Shown: positions 1 to 12,915, counted from the first letter of the stretch. The stretch is 64,000 bases of DNA from Halichoerus grypus (GCF_964656455.1 NC_135717.1:17936775-18000774); one strand, 5' to 3'. Numbers and translations are program-made. Notes: generated by a model not told the origin, from the letters alone.

Positions 1-1309
1 CTGTGAAGCAAGAGCAGCTGCAGTCATTCCGGTTTTCAGGCAAGGAGGCTGAGGTTTAGCATGGTGAGGTGATGGACCGAAGCCCCCAGAACTATGGTGA
101 TGGTGCCAGGACTTGACCCACCCTCTCTGACTCCAGCCTGTGTTGCATGGGCATGAGGAAGTGAGCCACTGACCACTGGGGTGGCGTGGCAAGGGGCATT
201 GCTGCAGGCCTGCCTTGGATGAGACACTTAAGCTGGGCATTGAAGGATGCATAGGAGTTGGCTAGGCACACCTGAATGAGGATGGGGCGGGCCTGCCAGG
301 CAGATGGGAGAGCACTGGTGCGAGGTGTGTGTGGGGGATTGGAAGAGGAGTCCGTTATCTCTTGCCCCAGGAACGCTGCCTACGAGCCACGTCCCGTGCA
401 GGTATGTGGGGACGGGCAGGGGCAGCTCAAGCTCCTGGGGAGGTTGGCTAGGTGTCCTGCTGATCCTGGCTGGGTCGCTCAGGTGTCTAGGCACAGGCTG
501 AGTGTTGTTGACCGAGGCTGGCCTCAGCTGGGGTGATTAGGACTCAGCCCTGCTCTCTGGGTCCCCCATCCTCCAGCGGGCTCGCCCGGGCATGACCTCG
601 TGGTGATAAAAGAAGTACAAGCTCGGGGCCATGCCCAGGTGTGCCACATGCTTGTGTCTTGTCCACTGGCCACGGCAAGTCACATGGCTGAGCCCCCAAG
701 TCCACGCAGAGGGTAGTGCAGAGGGTACAGACACAAGGAGGGGCCATGTCTGCAACCTGCCACACAGGGCGTTGAGGGGGGCCGAAGCGCTGCGGAGGGG
801 TCACGCTGCAGATGAGATGGCAGAGGTCACTGGGGACGACTGGGGAGAATGGAGGGGCCAGCGGGAAGTGGGGAGGAGGTAGGAGACAGTTCCGAGCACA
901 AGAAAGGACACGGGCCCGGACCAAGGCAACAGGGGTGGGTATAGAAGAGATTGATTATGCCACTTTTGTCCTATAAAAACCAAGGAGTCAGGCTGAGGCG
1001 CTCGGTCTGCCACGCAGATGTCACAGATGGTCCCCGGGATATAATTGGCCTTGGCCTCTGCAGAAAGGTTAATTGCTCAGATCACAGAGTCTGAGGCTCC
1101 CAGGACTGACAGAAAACCTCCCCAGTTAAGGACCCGGAGCTGGGAGCTTCTGTCCCCTCTGGTCACTTGACCAGGCTATGGGTGGCAGTGGAGGGGCAGA
1201 GACGCGGGAGGCCCTGCCCAGGGAGCTCAGACCCCGGGGAGACACTAACCATAAGCAAACATTCCGGGGGCTGTGACAGCCAGCCTTACAGGGACAGTGG
1301 AGGCTAGAG

Positions 1310-1740
1310 GCTGTTTTGGCTGCAGAAACAGAAAACTCATTCCAACAGGCCTGAGCCAAACGAGGAATTTGCTGGCTCCAGTAAGTCAGCGGTCCGGGTT
1401 GGAGCTCGGTCCCATGCAGCTGGATCCAGTGCTCTCAGCGGGCAGCTTCTGACTCTCAGCTGGGCCTTCCTGTGCCTGCCTCATTCTCGGGGGCGGGGGG
1501 GGTTACCTAGTCGCCTCCAGATGCCCCCGACAGCTCCAGGTGTCCATCCTCCCCCCTGAGCAACCAACAAGGGCAAGGGAACACCTCCTTCCCAGATGTT
1601 TCAGCAAAGGCCCGGGACTGGCTCTGATTGGCCTGGCTTGCATCCCCCGCCCATCCCTGAACCAGTCACCGTGGCCTGGGTCACAGCCCAGCTGGAACTG
1701 GGAAGGGGTGGTCTGCCTCGCCCCAGTGCAAGGGCTGAGA
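1310..1740 (+). repeat. Medium-reiterated repeat (gctggatccagtgctc family)
   Basis: It shows gcagaaacagaaaactcatt, gcagctggatccagtgctct, and later ggctctgattggcctggctt and ccatccctgaaccagtcacc. The same module order occurs near 16870-17270, 24150-24560 and 58640-59215. I do not assign the family name. Confidence 0.5.
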
Positions 1741-3209
1741 ACCGAGGCACAGTGGTCCCTTCAAGAAAAAGCCAGTTCTATTCCCAAAAGCGATACCGGG
1801 CTGGTCCAGGGCACCAGAGAAGGGAGTGGTGGTGGAGACGGGGTGTCCATACCTACCAGGCTCCCAGAGTCATGTCGAGGAGGGAAGGGCCCTTAGGAAC
1901 TGTTGTCCAATAGCCCATTTCACAGATGAGGAGACTGAGCCAAGGATATGGTCATTTCAAAGTGGGGAAGCTGCTGAAAAGACAAGATGGCAGAGCGGGG
2001 GTGGGGGAGGGTCTGGGGAGAGGAAGGTTGAATTGGTGGATAGATTGGGGCCTTTCTGGGTCCTGTCTGAGGAGGTGACATTTTAGTTGAGACCCGAATG
2101 GAGAAAAAGAGCCAGCCATGTGAGGATAAGAGGGAAGAACCTTCCAGAAGGAACAACTAGGTGCAGAGGCTGAAGCAAACTTGGTCTCTCAGGGCCCCAG
2201 GCTGATGGACACACCAATATCTCAACACAGGCGGGGAGGGGGGTGGGGAGCTGGAGAGGTCACACACCAGCTTTTCCTGTGCATTTTCTCAAAAGTGACG
2301 CATATTTCTGCTTAGAGCCGCGTGGCGAGGACAAGTCACCCTGTCCTTCCTACCTGCATGGGGCCCTGGGAAACAGGGCGACGGCATCGCTGTTGAGGGA
2401 GAAGTAAATGTTCCTGCAGGGCAAACCCACCTTCCCTTCATCACCTTCTACCAGAAACTCTTAGCTGAAAAATCTTTGCTCAGTATTCCCAGTTTGAAGT
2501 GCTGTCTCAAGAATGTTTTAATCTAAATGTTATTCCTAATGAGGCTGAATCTATTTTTCCATATGATTTTAACTACGTTTGTTTCTTCTTTTGTGAATTG
2601 TCTGGAAACCTAACCTCCTGGGCCTCCTTAAGAAAGTTGTTTTTTTTTTTTTCTTCCTTAACCTGAAACTCGAGGCATTTGGGAGCTCTGATCTCAAAGG
2701 CCCATCCAGCTTGCATATTCTCCTGGATTCTCTGATCTTTAAAAATATCAAAGGAAATGCCATTTATATTGGCAAAAGCTTTGTGGGTTCCTCCCAGATG
2801 AGAGAATACACCCCTGAAGTTGGTGAATCTAGATATTTTTAGACTCTTCTGCTGGAGTGATAAAACCAGGATCCTTTTGCCTAAGGTGGTGGGGGGAGGG
2901 GAGTGGCAAGAGATAAGCCATTGTCTGGCTCCAGTATAATAAAGTTGAGATTCTGAGTGCAAGGGAGACTCAGGGAAGAATCATGCATTTGTTTCCCCCC
3001 TGCCAAGAGGAATATCGAAGAAGCTCAGATCGAAGAAGCCCATCCTTTGTGCTAGAATAGCCCTTCATGCACCCTCGCGGATAAGCCCTAAAAGATTTCT
3101 GCCCACAGACATTTTTTTCTCCTTATTCTGTCCATGCCTTGAAGATGCTGACATGGACTTGCATAGTATTTTCCAATCTGTGGGGTCTAGCCTGGTGTAC
3201 AGTAGGAGT

Positions 3210-3345
3210 TACGTGTCTGTGGTTAAGAATCAGAAGTCCTGGGGCGGAGTCCACTGTCTTGCAGAGCTATGTGACCTTGTTCCATTCTTGTGCCCTCTCC
3301 GGGACAAATGTTTACCATCTGAAAAATGAAGTGTGTTGAACTCAG
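3210..3345 (+). repeat. MIR
   Basis: Core order tggttaagaatcagaagtcc, gagctatgtgaccttgttcc, accatctgaaaaatgaagtg. Confidence 0.6.
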
Positions 3346-3764
3346 TTATGACTGGGTGTCTGAGTTCTGGGGAGGGTGGGGAACTGGCATCCTAGGGCCC
3401 TGCCACTGCTCAGCTGGTTTAGCTGACTCACATGATGTTTGAAAACATTAGAATGCATTGCTGATGTTTTCAAAATGCAGAGATTTCATATAAAAGTCAG
3501 GATTTCTGGCTTCTTCTGAAAAGTTGGAAGATCTAGCAACCCTGGGCGCGTACTCCCACCAGTTGGCTAGAGCCAAGCTGCAGCCTCTTCCTTTATCCGG
3601 AAAGTGGGTTTCTCCAGGAACCTGGGTTTATCCCGGAAATGGCTGCAGCTGCCCCCAGGTCTTGTTGTCTTCCTGACATGGAAGCAGAGTGTCAGTTCCC
3701 ATTTATTATCGGGACTGTGCCTTTATTTAGGGGAGGAAGGTAAGAGATTTCTCATACCCATGTT

Positions 3765-4290
3765 CCTTGCAAAGGTGGAAAAAGCATGTGCAAAGGCCCT
3801 GAGGTAGGAATTAGTTTTGTATGTTTGTGGATGGAAAAGCCTGGACAGGTGGGTGGGGGGCAGATCGCCTAGGATCCTGGGAGGAACTTGAGTGTGATGG
3901 GAAACCATTGGAGTATTGAAGGGCTTACAGGAAGTAGATTTGATTTGCATTCTAGAAAGATCCTTTTGGCTGCTGAATGGTGATACATGCTGGGGAAAAA
4001 AAATAAAAAGGGAAGGAGACTAGGGAATGCTGGGAGGGGTGTTGGCAATTTGACATAATGAGATCAAGGAAGACATCACTAAGAAATGACATTTGAGCAA
4101 AACTTAGAGGAGGGGAGGGAGATCCAGGGGAAGAGTGTTTTAGGCAGGGGGAATGACAAGTGCAAAGGTCCTGAGGCAGAGGAGCAAGGAGGCCAATATG
4201 ACTAGAAGGAAGTGAGCAAGGGGCAGGAGGGTAGGAGATGAGGTCAGGAGGGGTGGGGGAGTTGAAGGCCATTGCACAGGTGGCCGCTGA
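3765..4290. repeat. Ancient mammalian repeat (gtgcaaaggccctgag family)
   Basis: It carries atgtgcaaaggccctgaggta at its start, then a 'gatgggaaaccattggagtatt' part, a 'gatccttttggctgctg' part, and later a second acaagtgcaaaggtcctgagg with aggaggccaatatgac. Module order suggests two overlapping or rearranged copies. Confidence 0.55.
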
Positions 4291-5204
4291 CCCCAACAGG
4301 TGAGTGAATGCTGAGCCAGCTGGCACGGACCCTCAGAGTGGCTTCATGGAGGACCACAGGGGGTCTCTGCCTTGGCTGGGGCCTTCCTGAGGTCAGGACT
4401 TCCAAATATGGGAGCATGGGGAGGGGTATGGATGCTGCAGTCTGTCTACTGAGCTGCAGTCAGACTCCTGACCTGCTCTGCAAGAACTGGTCCCCCAGGG
4501 GCTCATTCCAACTTTGAGGCCGCTGTCCCTCCACAGCCCCTGGGAGGGAATCTCAGCGGCTCAAGTCCCCTCCCCACCTTGCACTGTGCGTAGGTTCCAT
4601 CTGTGACCATCGGTGTGATGGAGTGGCAGGAAAAAGTGTTGATGGAGTCGGGTAGGAGTTTGGGTCACCTTAGGGACTTGTCTTCATGGGACACATGTCA
4701 GACTAGTGTGACTTGGGGTCCTCAGGCCTGAACCCTCTCCTGCTACCTTGGCCACAGATTCTACCATTGCCTTCAGGGATCCCACTGTGGTCTCCCCGAA
4801 GGTCAGTGTGGACTCCAGGCTTGCTCCTCCCTGCTTTCTCTGGGTGACAGCCAGCATGAACATGTGGACACCCAGATCTGACCACCCACCTGCAGGAGGC
4901 TTCCCCCAGCTCCCACTGCCCTTGGGATAAAGTGGCCTCTTCTGCCCAGTTCTGGCCTTCACACTTGGCCTCTGTGGTCCAGCCATGCTCGTGTTCCTAA
5001 CTCCTGCTCTTGGTCTACTTTGCCTGCCCTGGACCCTCTTCAGAAACTCCCGAGACCCCCCAGCCTGGTCCAGGCTGGCTCCTGACAGTGGCCTTTCACG
5101 GTGGCATTCCGGGTCTGTGCAGAGCCAGCACCGAGCCACAGTAAGACCCTGTGTCCACATAGGCCACTGAGTCCACACCGTAACCCTTGATGTGGGTGTT
5201 TTTG

Positions 5205-5320
5205 GCATTCCATCTTACTGATGAGGAAACTGAGGCCCAGCAAGATTTACATAACTTGCCCCAGATCACAGAGCTGGTAAGTGGAGGAAGTGAGATTTGA
5301 ACCCACTCTGTCTGGCTCCA
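5205..5320 (-). repeat. MIR
   Basis: + strand shows tgatgaggaaactgaggccc and atcacagagctggtaagtgg, the reverse complement of the MIR core. Confidence 0.8.
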
Positions 5321-5754
5321 GAGCCCTGCTCTTGTCCCCACCTTGTCCCTCTCCACTAAAATTGAATTAATGAATCACTGAATAAAGCCAGATGACCAAC
5401 GCCCAGATTGGCTGCCCTCCCCTTCTCCCTCCTTCGCGCAAACCTCCCCGGGCCGGCCGGTTCCCATCACCAAAGTCCATGGGGTCTACACTGCCAGCCT
5501 CATCACCCACTCCTATCCCAGCCCCCGAAGTCCCATTCCCCTTGGCATCAGCCTCTGAAGCAATCTGCCTCCCTCTCTTCACACAGAAGGGCCTGGATCG
5601 CCAAAGCCCGTGGCCTTTTCTCATCTCCATCCTCATTCCCCGTGACCTTTGGGTGGCATTCACAACAGCGGCTCCTCCTTCTTGGATTACTCGCTTCTCT
5701 TAGCTTTGCTGCTGAAGGAGTCTGGCTGCCTCTTCTTCCTCTTTGCTTGTGTCA

Positions 5755-6935
5755 CTTCTTCATTTGTTCATTGAACAAATATTTACTGAGCACCTCCTGT
5801 GCCATGCCAGACACTGTTCTCAAAGACAGTCTGGCTAAACATGCCAGACAAAATCTCTGCCCACGTGGGGCTATCACTATGGAGGGGGAGCAGGCCAGAC
5901 ATAAGTATACTAACAGATAACACCATTTCAAATAATGAAAAATAAAACAGGGCAAAGGGTAGAAAGTGACGTGTGTGTTGGGGGTGGTAGCTACTTTAGA
6001 TGGAGTGGCCAGTGACATTGAGCAGGGAAGCAGTCAATCAAGCAATGTTGGGGGATAAGCATTCTGGACAGAGGGCACAGCAAGTGCAAAGGCCCTTAGG
6101 TAGCTGGAGTGTGGTGGGTAAGGGGCCATCCAAGGGTGTGCAGTGGTTTGACAACCTGGTGGGACTTTGAAAGCCAGGTGGGGAGTTGGGGTTTATTTCA
6201 AGTGCAGTGGGAAATCTCCAGAAGGTTATAGCGAGGGAGAGACTTATTCAACATAGTACTGAAGTCCTAGCCACAGCAATCAGACAAGAAAAAGAAATAA
6301 AAGGCATCCTAATTGGTAAGGAAGAAGTAAAACTTTCACTATTTGCAGATGGCATGATAATATATATAGGAAACTACAGAGACTCCACCAAAAAACTACT
6401 AGACCTGATAAATTCAGTAAAGTTGCAGAATACAAAATCAATATACAGAAATCTGTTGCATTTGTATACATTAATAATGAAATAGCAGAAAGAGAAATGA
6501 AGGAAACACTCCCATTTACAATTGCACTGAAAAGAATAAAATTAAAAAAAAGAATAAAATACCTAAGAATAAACTTCACTGAAAGGGTGAAAGGCCTGTA
6601 CTCTGAAAACTTTAAAACACTGATGAAAGAGATCAAAGACGACACAAACAAATGCAAAGATCTTCCACGCTCGTGGATCAGAAGAACCAACACTGTTTAA
6701 AGGTCTCTACTACCCAGAGCAGTCTACAGATTTCATGCAATCCCTATCAAAATACCACCAGCATTTTTCACAGAACTAGAACAAACAGCCCTAAAATTTG
6801 TATGGAACCACAAAAAGACTTCGAATAGCCAAAGCCATCTCGAGAAAGAAGAACAAAGCCAGAGGTATCACAATTCCCAATTGCAAGATATATTAATGAC
6901 ATTTACATTTTTAAAAGATCCCTCCGTCTCAGAAT
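5755..6935 (+). repeat. Ancient mammalian repeat (gtgcaaaggccctgag family), split by L1
   Basis: It starts with the attcaacaaatatttactgagcacc module, then gacactgttctcaaaga, then gcaagtgcaaaggcccttagg. It is interrupted by the L1 fragment at 6241-6893 and resumes for about 40 bp. The same module order appears at 3765-4290, 19085-19640, 20110-20740, 30140-30720, 31300-31620, 39360-40283 and 59285-59600. I do not assign the family name with confidence; a CR1-clade LINE is possible. Confidence 0.6.
6241..6893 (+). mobile_element. L1 ORF2 internal fragment (reverse transcriptase region), decayed
   Basis: Translation of 6250-6480 and 6497-6700 gives L1 ORF2 sequence around the reverse-transcriptase core, including [16 protein letters not shown], where functional L1s have an Asp-Asp pair (here Asp-Gly). 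Frames are interrupted, so it is non-functional. It sits inside an older repeat: a match to the 'gggaagccattggaaggtttt' type sequence ends at about 6240 and resumes at about 6894 (acatttttaaaagatccctc). Unusually it has neither the L1 3' UTR nor a poly(A) tail. Borders are accurate to about 10 bp. Confidence 0.85.
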
Positions 6936-7804
6936 GTGGCCCACATTCTGAGAACGACCAGGGACGCTTGTTCAAAAAGTGGATCCCAGCCTCTGCTCGC
7001 ATCTGTGGCATCGGCTTCCCTGGGGGCAGCCTGGGAACGTGCATTTTCACAAGCACTTGCAAATTTGAGAACTGCTGCTCCAGGCAGATTCTTAACCTGG
7101 AAATTACCAAGGGGGTCAGCAGACAGAACTCAGGGGATCCAAGAGTTTGGGTGGCAAAATATTACATCTCTACTCTCATAGCCTCTAATTGGCAGTCGGC
7201 ATTTCCCTCCTAGCCCTACCTGGGACTTCGTCATCAATCAGAATCAGAGTTTTCATGACATGTTACAGGGTTTGTACAGATCTCAAAAATACCACGTCTC
7301 TTCTTGCTGCTTTGAAGCCATGGGAGTTATTAGACCTTGTTATGTCACGCATTAATAAAGAAGCATGTAGGTTAATATTATACATTTGACTTTTAAAAAA
7401 ATGTCTTGATAACTCCACTTCAATATAATTAGCTTCCTTTGCAATTCTATGTATGTTTGTTTTATGCATTTAAAAACATTATTAAGAGAAAGAGTCCTTA
7501 GGTTTCATCAGATGTCATAGAGGTATGTGGCCCAGAAAAGGTGCAGAACCCCTGCAGAGAGCTGGAGGCGGGGGAGGGGGCACTCAGGCAGAGCTGGATG
7601 CCACTCCTGAGTTCCCTTGCCAATGCGTGGGACCTGGGGCAAATTACTTTCCTCCTCTCTGCCTCCGTGTCCTTACCTGTAAGATGTAGCACCTATCTCG
7701 AATGCTTGTTGGAAGGAACCAGCCAGGCTCCCCGGCGTGGGGGGGCGGGGCACAAGGACGTGCCCTTTCTTCCACTGGAACGTAGGACTTTGTTGTGGAG
7801 GGGG

Positions 7805-7990
7805 AGCAGGGCTGAATCTGAATCCCAGCTTTGCCACTTACTAGCTGTGATCCTGGGCTGGGTAATTAACAGCTTTGTGCCTCAGTTTCCCCTCCATAAC
7901 TTGGAGGTAATAATAGCACTCAGGTCATAGGGTGTTGTGGGATGAGATGAGTTTCTATTGGCAAGGGCCCGGCACGGTGCTTGGCACTCC
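7805..7990 (+). repeat. MIR
   Basis: Full order is seen: tgccacttactagctgtgat, tgcctcagtttcccctccat, aggtaataatagcactcagg, gcccggcacggtgcttggca. Confidence 0.85.
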
Positions 7991-8479
7991 CTGGATGATG
8001 TATTATAACATGGTCATTAGCAAGTGTGTGTCTCACCCCTGAGGTTAAATTTGGGGTTCCCGGAGGGCTAGATCCAAGTCCTCTTCCCCTCTGCATCCCC
8101 CATAGTATCTGACACAGGGTCTGGGTTTGGGAAATATGTTTGCTGCAGTGACTGCCCTTTTTCAGGTGAGTTAAGGGAGAAGGGACTCTTGCTCTAGAGG
8201 CCGGGATCAGGGAGGGCAAGTCAGATGCCACCGGGGCCATAGGGGACCCCGGATTCAGCAAGGGGGCCACAGGGAGGTGAAGGGCAGAGGGCTAGAGCAC
8301 AGTTAGTCTTGGGGTCTTGGGCAAATATTGAATCCAGATAATCTAGTTGACAGTATCTCCCCACCACCACTCACTTAGCCTGGCTTTGGCAGGCTTGAGA
8401 CAGATGCGTTTTTCTGCTGCTTTCCAAGCCTCCAAGCCTGTTCTCATCTGTTGAATGGGGACAGGTAGCATGCATTGGG

Positions 8480-8640
8480 CCCCACCATGAGCTAAGCCTT
8501 GGTTATGCCTCTCGACATGCTTCTTTAATTCTCACAAGAGGTGGATGGGGAGACTGAGGCTCAGAGAGGTGAAGTAACTTGCCCGAGGCCACACAGCAAG
8601 TCAGTAGCAGAGCTGGGGTTTGCCTGGGTGGTCTGGCTCC
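8480..8640 (-). repeat. MIR
   Basis: gactgaggctcagagaggtg and gaggccacacagcaagtcag on + define an antisense MIR core. Confidence 0.85.
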
Positions 8641-9369
8641 TGGGCCATGACTTAAGCACTGGGCACACCACCACCTCACAGCTGGGAAGCCTTTCTCTTC
8701 CTTCCTCCCTTCCACAGTGACCAGCCCCACTTCATGCTCACAGAGGTGTTCTCGAGGGTACTACTCTTCCCCATCTGGCAGCTGGAGTAGGAACCGGCGG
8801 GTGTCTGGGAGGCCGTTCGGATACAGTACCTTCCCTGGCTGGCATCTTCCCCGAGCCCTGACCATTTCTGTCCCCTGACTGCATACTGCCTGGCTTCTTT
8901 TTTCCCTTTCATTACTTCCTTCCAGCTCCATTGTAAAGGACTCTTTGGGGTGATTCCCTGGGCCATAGTCCTCTGTTTCCACGGCAGGGATACTATAGGG
9001 AAGGGTGGGGAGTGTGGCAAAATGCAGAGCACCTGCCCTGCCTGTGGGACTAGCCACCCCTTGGCTCTAGCCAATGTCTTCTTGTGGCAGCATGGCCCTG
9101 GCCTGCCAGGCTTCCACAAGAATCTAGATTTTCATGCGGTTTTCTCATTTTTAAGTGTTGGCATCTAATTCGAAATTTTTAAAAATACCACGTATACCAA
9201 GAGAGGAAGAGAGAGTCGCACACACAGAGAGGCTGACAGACAGAGAAAGAGAGGAAATGAAAAACCCAGAACACAGAACAACAACAAAAAATCTCAGAAA
9301 CTTGTCTTTGGGTTAGTTTGCAATTTCTGACCTCTCCTCTCCTATTTCCTTTGCCTGCACAGCAGCCCC

Positions 9370-9500
9370 ATCTGGGGAGAAGGGGAGGCCCAGAGAGGTG
9401 AGAGCACTTGTCCGAGACAATGGGGGGCCAGTGTGGGGCTGGGGGCCAGAACCAAACCTCGGCCTTCTCAGCCTTTCCCACTACACTTTCCCTACCAGCC
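9370..9500 (-). repeat. MIR fragment
   Basis: ggcccagagaggtgagagca and cacttgtccgagacaatggg on +; the element is short and diverged. Confidence 0.45.
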
Positions 9501-9834
9501 CCCTCCCCAGGCCCCAGCCTCTGTGGGCCAGAGATTATTTCCAAGGCCGGCTTCTGGACTCTAAGGAGGAAGGAATCTCATTGCAGTCTGATGCTGAAGG
9601 CCAAGGTCACCTTGACACATCTCAAATGCTCAGTGACTGTCCCCGGATTCCAACAGAGCTGTTTCTAAAGGGCATGTCTGCTAGAGTCATTTCTAAATTG
9701 ACAAGGACGGGAGCCTTGTGGAATTCTGGGGGCAGTAAGGCCTTGTCAGATTCTGTTCCAGTGATCAACTGGCTTGTCCACTTGTGAGCTCGGAGGAGAA
9801 GGACTTGTTTTTCTGGGCCTGGAGTGTCAGTTTG

Positions 9835-10060
9835 CTACACCAACATTTGCTGAGGACCTATGATGTGCCAGGAGCCAGACCGGGGGCGGGGGTGGGGGTG
9901 GGGCAGGTGTTTGCAGCCATGATCTCATTTAACTTGTCCAGGGGACGTGAAGGTTGGTAGCGTTGATTCCATTTTATGGAAAGACATTGAGGCCCAGCGA
10001 GGTTTAGATAAACATCCAAGGTCAAATCCAGACCTTTTCGTCCCCAAGTCCACACTCTCT
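9835..10060 (-). repeat. MIR with G-rich expansion
   Basis: ctgaggacctatgatgtgcc, then a gggggcgggggtggggg run, then gatctcatttaacttgtcc and cattttatggaaagacattg. Confidence 0.65.
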
Positions 10061-10197
10061 CCACCTTAGCAAGGCATCTACCTGGATGTGGTGGAGAGAC
10101 TGCCTTCTTTGCTGAGGTCGGTCTGGGGGCCACAGCGGGGGCTGGGGTGCTCAGGAGAGGCTTCTTGGAGGAGGTGACCTTCTATGAAGAAAGAAGG

Positions 10198-10640
10198 TAT
10201 ATTAGTTTCTCGTGGCTGTTGTAACAAATTAGCACAAACCTAATGACTTAAAACGGCATGGATTTATTATCTTATAGTTTTGGGGGTCAGAATTCCAAAA
10301 TGAGCCTTATGAGGCTAAAATCGATTACAAGGCAGGAGTGTGTTCCTTTCTGGAGGCTCCAGGTGAGAACCCGTTTCCTCGCCTTTTCCAGCCTCTGGAG
10401 GCTGCTTGCATTCCTTGGCTCATGACTAACCCCATATCACTCCAATCTCTGCTTCTGTTGTCCCATCATCTGTTCCTGACTCTGGCCCTCTGGCCTCCCT
10501 CTTATAACAATGCTCATGATTACATGGGGCCCATCTAAATAATCCAGGACAATGTCCCCATCTCAAGATCATAATCACATCTGCAAAGTCCCCTCTGCTG
10601 TGTAAGGTAACATATTCGCAGGTTCTGGAAACAAGGATGT
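10198..10640 (+). repeat. Interspersed repeat starting tattagtttctcgtggctg
   Basis: This is a widespread mammalian element with a conserved head (ggctgttgtaacaaattagc, gacttaaaac), a middle 'cactccaatctctgcttctg' and an end 'cacatctgcaaagtcccctc ... ggttctggaaacaaggatgt'. A related head occurs at 39611. Class is unresolved from sequence alone. Confidence 0.55.
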
Positions 10641-10848
10641 GGAGATCTTCACAGGATGTTATTCAGAAGCAGATGACCCCAGAGAGGACAACACTTCGGG
10701 GGCTGGGGCCAAGCCTGAGGCTCAGGAGGGCATGGGATGTTCAGCAAGCAGCCATGCTGAGGGTTGGAGGTGGGCAGGGCTGCTCAGGACCCAAGTGTCA
10801 AGGGCACCGAATGCCACATCGGGCATTTGAACTTCATCCTCTAGAGCA

Positions 10849-11007
10849 GTGCTCCTCACACTTGAACATGCATCTGGATCAGCTGGGGATCTGGTGAAAA
10901 TGCAGACCTTGAGTCAGTAGGTCTGGGTGGGGACTGAGACTCTGCATTTCCCACAGGCTCCCAGCGGCTGCAGCTGCTTGTGTGTGGACCCACTTTGAGG
11001 AGCGAGG
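10849..11007 (+). mobile_element. MER5-like non-autonomous hAT transposon
   Basis: It begins cagtgctcctcacacttgaa and has atctggatcagctggggatc and tctgggtggggactgagac in MER5A order. It is bordered by imperfect 8-bp duplications (ctctagag at 10841-10848, ctttagag at 11008-11015), as expected for a hAT element. Confidence 0.7.
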
Positions 11008-12419
11008 CTTTAGAGAAGGAGGGCTCCAGAAAAGATGGTGATGCAGAAAACAGTCCTACCCAGGCTCCTTGTTTCCAGAACATCACACTGGTTGGCATTT
11101 GAATGGCATTCTCTTCCCAAGCCCTCTGTTACCCAATGTTCTTGCACATCCTACAAGAGCGGCCATTCAGGATCGCCACCATGACCTCCAGTCCAAGCCT
11201 GAAATGTTCTGTCTGACTCAGCGAAGGAAGATTCCCGGTACCGTGACACTGGCGATTCACCTGCCTTCTCAGGCCTTCGAGCAAAGGGTGTAGGGCCGGG
11301 GTGGACAAGAGGACTCTCGGGAATAGCTCTTAGATCTGTGCTCTGGCTCCAATGTGGGCATATTTTTAGAGCTGAATTGTCTTTCCTTTTAATCTAACTC
11401 TTTGAAAATTGATACCCTCATGGGTGGGGTACTTGCTGGAACCTCCCCTGTCCCTGAGCAAGCTGGATGACTGAGAGTTTGCTGGGTATTTTACTCCTAC
11501 ATGGAGATATCAGCGAGGACCATGCAGGGTCTTAAAATGCGACTTTGCTGTAGAGTGTTAGGGAGAGAAATCGCTTTCGCCATCATCGTGTAAGGGGCTG
11601 TAGACTCACAGACTCAACGAGAGCTAGACGGGAGCCATGAAAGGGTGAAGGGAACCATGGAGGGTCTGTGCTGACCCAGAAGTATGTGCCTTGTTTGAGG
11701 GGAGCAACACCAGCTCAGCCCCACAATCATCATCCTATGGAGATGCGGGTCCCATACTGTGCATCCACTGCATTCGTTTTGCACACGAATCCAGAAACCT
11801 GGATGAAATTGTATGTGAAGTCTCCTATTTTTAAATGTTGATAATGAATTCAGATATTTTTAAAATACTGTGTGGGCCAAACAAGACATTTTTGTGAGCT
11901 GGATTCGGCCTGTTGGCAGCTTGTTTGAGAATCCACTTGTTTTCTTGGGAGGGAAACTGAGGCCCACAGAGGTCCTGCAGCGTCGGCTGGAACTCAGGGT
12001 TGCTGACAGGCCGTGTAGCCACCATCCACCCGTCTCGCTGCAGCTCCTCTTCGGGGCAGCTCCTTTAACCCCTTCCCCCAACCTCAATCCCTGCACCTCT
12101 CAGAGGGTTACCCTGCTCCCCAGTCTTGCAACATCAAGCAGCGCGGGAGGTGGACGGCCCCCCATCTCCACCCCAATCTACCCTCAACTGGTTTTGTGAC
12201 GTGGACACATCTTAACTCCTCTCTGGGCTAACATCTTCATCTGCAGATGGAGGGCTGGGGGCTCAGTGTCCCCCGGAGCCCCTCCCTGCGGGTCCCCAAG
12301 GCCTCTCTGGCCTTCTCCTCCCAGCCCCTGCGCATCCCCGCCTCTGAGCTTCAGTATTGACATGGCACAAACAGCAGCTGTCCTGAAGCCGTTTCCAGCC
12401 CCAGAGGTCCTGGCCCGCG

Positions 12420-12620
12420 TCATTTACATGATTTAACATGCTGGGTTTCAGGGGGCGTGTCTCCGAGCCCACAGCTAGCAGCCACCGCGCCATGACTTAT
12501 TGATTTGACATATTAAACTGATGGATTTGGGGGGAAAATGTTTTATAGTAAAATGCCGCCATGCCTCGGGATTTTGCATGATTTTGCAACCGTTCGTTCC
12601 CCTCTGCTCCCCAGAAGGGT
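12420..12620. other. Unique AT-rich tract, candidate conserved non-coding element
   Basis: Between GC-rich flanks lie catttacatgatttaacatg, catgacttattgatttgaca and attttgcatgattttgcaac. ATGATTT and TTATTGAT-type words resemble homeodomain and AP-1 sites. No repeat match is recognised. Confidence 0.3.
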
Positions 12621-12704
12621 TTTATTTGTCCAGTGGCTGGGAGGCACTTGTCCAGGCTGCCCACTCCTTGGCCACGTCCCATGGCAATAACAACAAAGAC
12701 AATA

Positions 12705-12915
12705 ATAGTAACAGCTTGCGCTTATATAACACCTGCTGTGAGCCAGGCACTGCCCTAAGCGCTCTGATCATCAATTAACTTGCTTTGTCCTCACACAGCC
12801 TGCAAAGTGGGTCTGATATCTGTCCCCAATTTTCAAGTGAGAAAACAGGTTCAGTGGGAGCATGTCACTTGCCCCATCTCCCAGCTCGTGCCTGGCAGAG
12901 CTGGGCATCAACCGC
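12705..12915 (-). repeat. MIR
   Basis: gccaggcactgccctaagcg, caaagtgggtctgatatctg and atgtcacttgccccatctcc on + strand. Confidence 0.75.

Noticed and set aside
4684..5208. 174-codon minus-strand frame
   Set aside because: No recognisable domain; composition typical of GC-rich intron, and it abuts a MIR.
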